Source: Micromonospora echinaurantiaca
GTDB lineage: Bacteria; Actinomycetota; Actinomycetes; Mycobacteriales; Micromonosporaceae
Assembly: GCF_900090235.1 (NCBI RefSeq)
Contig: NZ_LT607750.1
Coordinates: 6,343,501 to 6,407,500, forward strand
DNA length: 64,000 bases
Reading direction: 5' to 3'
Made by a program: the position numbers and the translations under genes. This document shows, piece after piece, positions 57,108 through 64,000 of this stretch. Below the pieces are notes generated by a model. That model worked only from the letters and a program-made list of their open reading frames with translations. It had not been told where the DNA came from and ran no database searches. Every line of letters starts with the position of its first letter. Position 1 is the stretch's first letter.

Positions 57108-57179
57108 GCCAACAACTGTTGACACTCCAGCGGGGACGGGTCTAGCGTTGCCAACATACGTTGGCCAACACGTGTTGGC
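57108..57179. promoter_or_regulatory. TetR operators in the divergent spacer
   Basis: GCCAACACGTGTTGGC is a perfect 16-bp palindrome at 57164-57179; CCAACATACGTTGG at 57151-57164 is a close copy overlapping it by one base, and GCCAACAACTGTTGAC lies at 57108-57123. The consensus half-site is CCAAC. All sit between the TetR and monooxygenase starts. Confidence 0.75.
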
Positions 57180-57199
57180 ATAGACGAGGAGGTGCGGTC

Positions 57200-58378
57200 A
57201 TGCTGCCCACGAGCACGGACGTCCTGGTGGTGGGGGCCGGTCCGACCGGGCTGACCGCCGCGCTCGCGCTGGCCCGGCGCGGGGCCGAGGTGACCGTCGT
57301 CGACCGGTTGGAGCGGCCGCCGGTCACCTCCCGGGCGGCGGTCGTGCACGCGTACACCCTGGAGGAGCTGGACCGGATCGGCGCCGCCGCTCCGCTCATC
57401 GCGCGCGGGCTGCGCTCGCCGGGGTTCACCGTGCGCGACCGCGACCGGGTGCTGCTCACCGTGCCGTTCCGCACCCTGCCGTCGCGGCACGCCTACGCGC
57501 TGATGGTCTCCCAGTCGGTCACCGAGGAGGTGCTCACCGGGGAACTCGCCGCGCTCGGGGTGACCGTGCTGCGGCCGTACCAGGTGACCGGGCTGGCGGT
57601 CGACGCCGCCGGCGCGACGGTCGCCTTCGCGGGCGGGGCGACCGTGCGGGCGCGCTACCTGGTCGGCGCGGACGGCATGCGCAGCCTCGTACGGGAACAG
57701 GCCGGCATCGGCTTCTCCGGGCCGGCCACCGGCGCGGAGTCGTTCGCCCTCGCCGACGTCCGGGTGACCAGCGCGCTGCCCCGCGATCAGGTGGCCCTCT
57801 TCCTCGCCCGCTCCGGCCCGCTGGTCTGGGCGCCGCTGCCCGACGGGGTGGTCCGGCTGGTCGCCGCGGTCGACGAGGCGCCCGCCGACCCGGACGCCGG
57901 GTACTTCCAGGCGCTGCTCGACGAGCGCGGGCCGGCCCGGCGCCCCGACCGGGTGACCGAGGTGCTCTGGAGTTCCCGGTTCCGGCTGCACCACCGGATC
58001 GCCGACACCTTCCGCGCCGGCCCGGTGCTGCTCGCCGGCGACGCCGGGCACGTGCACAGCCCGGCCGGCGGGCAGGGGATGAACCTCGGCATCGTGGACG
58101 CGGTCGACCTCGGCAGCACTCTCGCCGACGTGCTCGCGGGTGGCCCCGAGACGCTGCTCGACGGGTACGCGGCCCGGCGCCGGCCGATGGCCGAGGAGGT
58201 CGTCGGCTTCGCCGACCGGCTGACCCGGCTGGCCACCCTGCCGCCGTCCCGCCGGCCGGCCCGGAATCTGCTGTTCCGGCTGATCTCCGTGCTGCCACCG
58301 GCCCGGCACCGGGTCGCGCTGCGCCTCTCCGGGCTCGACCAGCGCCCACGGGGTGCCCGACCGGCCGCACACCCGTAG
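57200..58378 (+). CDS. FAD-dependent monooxygenase (PHBH/TetX-like)
   Basis: 392 residues. FAD-binding VVGAGPTGLTAALAL at 11-25 and the second FAD motif LLAGDAGHVHSPAGGQGMNLGIVDAVDLG near 276-304. The family hydroxylates aromatic compounds, including rifampicin- and tetracycline-inactivating members, so antibiotic modification is possible; the substrate is unknown. The ATG has GAGGAGG upstream. TetR-type control is inferred from the operators. Confidence 0.88.
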   Translation: MLPTSTDVLVVGAGPTGLTAALALARRGAEVTVVDRLERPPVTSRAAVVHAYTLEELDRIGAAAPLIARGLRSPGFTVRDRDRVLLTVPFRTLPSRHAYALMVSQSVTEEVLTGELAALGVTVLRPYQVTGLAVDAAGATVAFAGGATVRARYLVGADGMRSLVREQAGIGFSGPATGAESFALADVRVTSALPRDQVALFLARSGPLVWAPLPDGVVRLVAAVDEAPADPDAGYFQALLDERGPARRPDRVTEVLWSSRFRLHHRIADTFRAGPVLLAGDAGHVHSPAGGQGMNLGIVDAVDLGSTLADVLAGGPETLLDGYAARRRPMAEEVVGFADRLTRLATLPPSRRPARNLLFRLISVLPPARHRVALRLSGLDQRPRGARPAAHP

Positions 58379-58497
58379 CTCCCGCCCTGCCGGCGCGCCC
58401 GCCGGCGCTGGCCGCCCTGCCCGCGCCGTGGGCCTGCTGGCGCCGGGCCGCGCGGCCTGCTTCGCAACTCTGGTCGGGACGTGGCACGATTTCCCAG

Positions 58498-58914
58498 GTG
58501 ACCAGCAAGGCCGACCCGGAGCAGCACCTGCGCGACCTGGCGCGGCTGCGCCGCGTCCGCGACCGGATCGACCGGGAGTACGCGCAGCCGCTGGACGTCG
58601 AGGCGCTCGCCCGCGGGGTGAACATGTCCGCCGGGCACCTCAGCCGCCAGTTCCGGCTCGCCTACGGCGAGTCGCCGTACAGCTACTTGATGACCCGGCG
58701 CATCGAGCGGGCGATGGCGCTGCTGCGACGCGGTGACCTCAGCGTCACCGAGGTCTGTTTCGCGGTCGGCTGCGCGTCGCTGGGCACCTTCAGCACCCGG
58801 TTCACCGAACTGGTCGGCATGCCGCCCAGCGTCTACCGGCGGCGGGCGGCGCACGGGACCGCTGGCATGCCGGCGTGCGTGGCGAAACAGGTGACCAGAC
58901 CGGTCAGGAAATGA
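58498..58914 (+). CDS. AraC-family regulator (DNA-binding domain only)
   Basis: 138 residues, essentially one AraC-type double HTH: VEALARGVNMSAGHLSRQFRLAYGESPYSYLMTRRIERAMALLRRGDLSVTEVCFAVGCASLGTFSTRFTELVGMPPSVYRR. No sensor domain. It precedes the VOC and UvrA-like genes on the same strand and probably activates them. Confidence 0.9.
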   Translation: MTSKADPEQHLRDLARLRRVRDRIDREYAQPLDVEALARGVNMSAGHLSRQFRLAYGESPYSYLMTRRIERAMALLRRGDLSVTEVCFAVGCASLGTFSTRFTELVGMPPSVYRRRAAHGTAGMPACVAKQVTRPVRK

Positions 58915-58952
58915 GAAGCGCCGGCCCGCGAGCCGCAACTAGCGTGACCGGC

Positions 58953-59363
58953 ATGGACATCAAAATTCACGCGAGCTTCCTCCCGCACACCGACCCGGAC
59001 GCCTCCCTGACCTTCTACCGCGACGTCCTCGGCTTCGAGGTTCGCGGCGACGTCGGGCACGCGGGGATGCGCTGGATCACGGTCGGCCCGGCCGGCCAGC
59101 CCGACACGGCCATCGTCCTGCACCCGCCGACCGCGACCCCCGGCCTCACCGACGAGGAGCGGCAGACCATCCTCGAACTGATGGCCAAGGGCAGCTACTT
59201 CGGCGTCAACCTGGCCACCACCGACCTCGACGACACCTTCGCCAAGCTGGAATCCACCGGCACCGAGGTGGTCCAGGAGCCGACCGAGCAGCCGTACGGC
59301 GTCCGCGACTGCGCGTTCCGCGACCCGGCCGGCAACATGATCCGCATCCAGGAGCTGCGCTGA
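58953..59363 (+). CDS. VOC/glyoxalase-family protein
   Basis: 136 residues, VOC fold with two beta-alpha-beta modules: DIKIHASFLPHTDPDASLTFYRDVLGFEVRG and DDTFAKLESTGTEVVQEPTEQPYGVRDCAFRDPAGNMIRI. The H and E metal ligands of glyoxalase are partly present. Such proteins also occur as bleomycin-type resistance binders. It lies 38 bp after the AraC gene. Confidence 0.9.
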   Translation: MDIKIHASFLPHTDPDASLTFYRDVLGFEVRGDVGHAGMRWITVGPAGQPDTAIVLHPPTATPGLTDEERQTILELMAKGSYFGVNLATTDLDDTFAKLESTGTEVVQEPTEQPYGVRDCAFRDPAGNMIRIQELR

Positions 59364-59427
59364 GCCCGGGCCGGGCTACGCCGGCGAACACCGCGAAGGC
59401 GGCCACCCCGCTACGGATGGAGACACG

Positions 59428-61821
<2,394 letters not shown>

Positions 61822-61929
61822 CCGGCCCCGGCCCGGCCGCGGAGCCGGGCCGTCGGAGCGATCCGGCGGCCCGGCGGCGGTCAGGTTCCGCGCCCGCGTT
61901 CTACATCAGTTGGACTGAACCTCCTGGTC

Positions 61930-61980
61930 CCAGCGGGACCGGCGTTCCAGCGGGACTGGCGTTCCAGCGGGACTGGCGTT
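61930..61980. repeat. 17-bp tandem repeat, three units
   Basis: CCAGCGGGAC(C/T)GGCGTT repeats three times (61930, 61947, 61964) between the UvrA-like and VanZ genes. The last two units are identical. Confidence 0.9.
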
Positions 61981-62035
61981 CCGCGCTGGTGGTCGGCTGA
62001 CCCGCGCGGTCGGCCGGACGCCCTAGGCTGCGCGG

Positions 62036-62608
62036 GTGGAACAGGCGTGGCGTGACTGGGGCGGCGTGGTGCTCGCCGCGCTGGCCGGGCTGCCGCTGCT
62101 GGTCCTGGCCACCGCCGAGCTGGCCCGGCGCCGCCGGGACGCGGCGACCGCCGGTGAGTCCTGGCGTCGCAGCGTGGCCGAGGTGGGCGCGCTGGCCGGC
62201 ACCCTGCCCTGGGTCTGGATGATCCTCACCCCGCGCGACGCGCCCCGCGAGGTCGACCTGGTGCCGCTGCGCGACCTGGCCGACCTGCTCACCGGGCCGG
62301 CGGCCACCGCCGTGGTCCAGGTGGTCGGCAACCTGCTGGTCTTCGCCGCACTGGGCTTCTTCGCCCCGGTACGGCTGCCCGCGCTGGCCGGCCTCGGCCG
62401 GCTCTTCCTGCTCGGCGCGGCCGGCTCGGTGCTGGTCGAGTCGCTCCAGTACGCGCTCGACCTCGGCCGGGTCTCCTCGGTCGACGACGTGCTGCTCAAC
62501 GCGACGGGTGCGGCGCTGGCCGGGCTGCTGTCCCGGCGGTGGTGGGCGGGGCGGTGGGCGGCGGCGCCGGGGCGGCCGGTCGCAGCACCCGCCACGCCGC
62601 GAGGGTGA
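62036..62608 (+). CDS. VanZ-family membrane protein
   Basis: 190 residues with about four membrane helices. DLVPLRDLADLL, VVGNLLVFAALGFFAPVR and VESLQYALDLGRVSSVDDVLLNATGAALAG are the VanZ family core, linked to teicoplanin resistance in enterococci, general role unclear. Its last 113 bp overlap the convergent MFS gene. Confidence 0.85.
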   Translation: MEQAWRDWGGVVLAALAGLPLLVLATAELARRRRDAATAGESWRRSVAEVGALAGTLPWVWMILTPRDAPREVDLVPLRDLADLLTGPAATAVVQVVGNLLVFAALGFFAPVRLPALAGLGRLFLLGAAGSVLVESLQYALDLGRVSSVDDVLLNATGAALAGLLSRRWWAGRWAAAPGRPVAAPATPRG

Positions 62609-63842
62609 CCAGCGCGAAGATCACCGCCACCGCCGCCGCCACCGGCACCGTGCCGTACGCCGCCCCGACCAGCCCGGCCAGCGCCGCGCCGACCGGTGCG
62701 GTGAGCAGCCCGACCACCCGCTGGCCCGCGCCCACCCGGCCGAGCAGGTCGGCCGGCACGTGGAGCTGCCCGTACGACGCCCAGAGGCTGTTCCACACGG
62801 TGCTGCCGGCGGCGAAGACGGCCAGCGTGAGCCCACCGGTCACCGGGTGCCGGGCCAGCGCGAATGCGGTCAGGGCGACGGTCTGCGCGGCGAGCACCAC
62901 CCGCAGGGCGGCGGTGGTGCCGAGCCAACCGGCCAGCCGGCCCGCGCCCAGCGCACCCGCCACGCCGCCGAGGACGGCCGCCGCGGCGAACCCGCCGTAC
63001 CCGGCCGGCGGCACCCGCAGCACGTCGAGCGCGTAGAGCACCAGCACCGCCAGCAGCCCGCTGATCGCCAGGTTGCTCGCCGCGGTCAGCACCGTGATCC
63101 GCCACATCGTGCGATCCCCACGGAGCCACCGCACCCCGTCCGCCGCCTCCCGCCACACCGACCGCCGCCCCTGGTCCCGCCGCCTCCCTCCCGCGATCTT
63201 GCACTTATGGCCCTCGTTCTGCGGCTTTGCGCCCGGTTCGCCAGGGCGGAAGGTGCAAGATCGCGGTGAGGGAGGGGCTGAGAGGGCGAGGACGAGCAGG
63301 GCGGCGGCGACGAAGGTGAGGGCGTCCAGGGCGAACGGCAGCGGTGCGGCGACGGCGAAGAGGACGCCGGCGGCGGGGGCGCCGAGGAAGCCGCCGGCCA
63401 CCGCCGTACCGGCCTGCAACCGGCCGTTCGCCCGGGGCAGGGCGGCCGCCGGCACCACCGCCGGGAGCAGCGCGAACGCGGCGGCGTCGAAGAGCGTGCC
63501 GAGCGTGGCGAGCAGGAACGCGACCAGCAGGAGCGTGGCCACCCCGGCCCGGTCGACGGCGACCGCGACGGCGAACCCGCCCACCACGGCGGCGCGCAGC
63601 CCGTCCGTCACCGCCATCGTCCGGCGCCGGTCCCAGCGGTCCGCGTACACGCCGCCGAGCAGGCCGAACAGCAGCGGCGGCAACTGGGCGGCGACGGTCA
63701 CCGCGGCGATCACCCGCGGGTCCCGGGTCAGCGTGGCGGCCAGCAGGGCCAGGGCCGGCGTACGCAGGGCGTCGCCGAACCGGGACGAGACGGCGGCGGA
63801 CCAGAGCAGGTGGTAGTCGCGGCCGAGCCGGGGTGCGGTCAT
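62496..63842 (-). CDS. MFS transporter carrying a palindromic repeat insertion
   Basis: 448 residues from the ATG at 63842. About 12 membrane helices; N-terminal DYHLLWSAAVSSRFGDALRTPALALLAATLT and YADRWDRRRTMAVTD are the MFS_1/enterobactin-exporter-like pattern. Between two halves, residues about 194-217 (SPRSCTFRPGEPGAKPQNEG and more) are encoded by the palindromic repeat copy 2 and replace the usual central loop. The 3' end overlaps vanZ by 113 bp. Substrate unknown. Confidence 0.8.
   Translation of the reverse strand: MTAPRLGRDYHLLWSAAVSSRFGDALRTPALALLAATLTRDPRVIAAVTVAAQLPPLLFGLLGGVYADRWDRRRTMAVTDGLRAAVVGGFAVAVAVDRAGVATLLLVAFLLATLGTLFDAAAFALLPAVVPAAALPRANGRLQAGTAVAGGFLGAPAAGVLFAVAAPLPFALDALTFVAAALLVLALSAPPSPRSCTFRPGEPGAKPQNEGHKCKIAGGRRRDQGRRSVWREAADGVRWLRGDRTMWRITVLTAASNLAISGLLAVLVLYALDVLRVPPAGYGGFAAAAVLGGVAGALGAGRLAGWLGTTAALRVVLAAQTVALTAFALARHPVTGGLTLAVFAAGSTVWNSLWASYGQLHVPADLLGRVGAGQRVVGLLTAPVGAALAGLVGAAYGTVPVAAAVAVIFALVTLAAWRVLRPAAPAPPPTAPPTTAGTAARPAPHPSR
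63191..63266. repeat. Palindromic repeat, copy 2, inside the MFS gene
   Basis: CCGCGATCTTGCAC (63191-63204) and GTGCAAGATCGCGG (63253-63266) are perfect arms, and the pairing continues outward to 63183 and 63275 with one bulge. The left part (ATCTTGCACTT.TGGCCCTCGTT) matches copy 1. The middle differs from copy 1. It is in frame within the transporter. Confidence 0.9.
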
Positions 63843-63950
63843 GCCGGCGACCCTGCGGGCTCGACCGGGTCGAGGGTCAACCCGGGGAGTGACCCAACCG
63901 ACGGGTAACCGAGCCTCCACGTGGTGCGGCGCGCGGTCTACGCTTGCCCG

Positions 63951-64000
63951 GTGACGGTGGAGCAGCAGGCACGGGGCACGAACGGAGCCACGGGGTCGGG
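63951..64000 (+). CDS. 5' end of a gene cut by the window edge
   Basis: GTG at 63951 opens a frame reading MTVEQQARGTNGATG that is still open at the window end. A TCTACG-type -10 lies about 10 bp upstream. Too short to identify; divergent from the MFS gene. Confidence 0.35.
   Translation, partial: MTVEQQARGTNGATGS

Overview
The window is the replication-origin region of a very high-GC actinobacterium. Gene content and order point to Micromonosporaceae, most likely Micromonospora or a close relative: parB-parA-rsmG-jag-yidC-yidD-rnpA-rpmH on the minus strand, then dnaA, oriC, dnaN, gnd, recF, a DciA-like gene, gyrB and gyrA on the plus strand, followed by a DUF3566 membrane protein gene, tRNA-Ile(GAT), a DLW-39-type microprotein and tRNA-Ala(TGC). 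The genus is inferred from protein similarity by eye; no search was run.

Layout. 1-2484 is a gene-free stretch before parB with three parS sites, a DnaA box and several low-complexity tandem arrays. 2532-9129 is the minus-strand segregation, ribosome-assembly and membrane-insertion block. 9130-9756 is the divergent rpmH/dnaA control region. 9757-22820 is the replication core, with oriC at about 11880-12420 (many 9-mer DnaA boxes ending in an AT-rich stretch). 22825-24279 holds the conserved membrane protein and tRNA genes.

From 24400 on the region is accessory or housekeeping. It contains a helix-turn-helix regulator divergent from a small SnoaL-like gene, a DUF885 protein, tiny hypothetical ORFs, a RibD/DHFR-like reductase, an Hrp1-like CBS protein, an MBL hydrolase, a giant CtpI-type P-type ATPase with a degenerate N-terminal copy, an MFS exporter, a GAP-family membrane protein and an NmrA-like protein. 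A translation and redox group follows (YbaK deacylase, FrnE-like DsbA, SufE, CBS protein, ProS), then a frameshifted SDR next to an HxlR regulator.

The right part (44-64 kb) carries two similar sigma-factor modules, each a SigE-family sigma gene overlapping a membrane-anchored beta-propeller gene, plus a related lipoprotein gene. It also has a winged-helix protein/epoxide hydrolase pair divergent from a WYL regulator, a Scr1-type XRE/DUF397 pair, an SGNH hydrolase, a thiosulfate sulfurtransferase, a TetR/FAD-monooxygenase pair with clear palindromic operators, an AraC/VOC/UvrA-like ATPase group that looks like a self-protection cassette, a VanZ protein and an MFS protein whose gene contains a dispersed palindromic repeat.

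No CRISPR array, insertion sequence, integrase or rRNA gene was seen. The most unusual signals are non-coding or composite: the palindromic repeat family (one copy translated inside a transporter), parS sites embedded in parA, perfect DnaA boxes outside oriC, the tandem arrays flanking the par genes, and the CtpI-like tandem ATPase.
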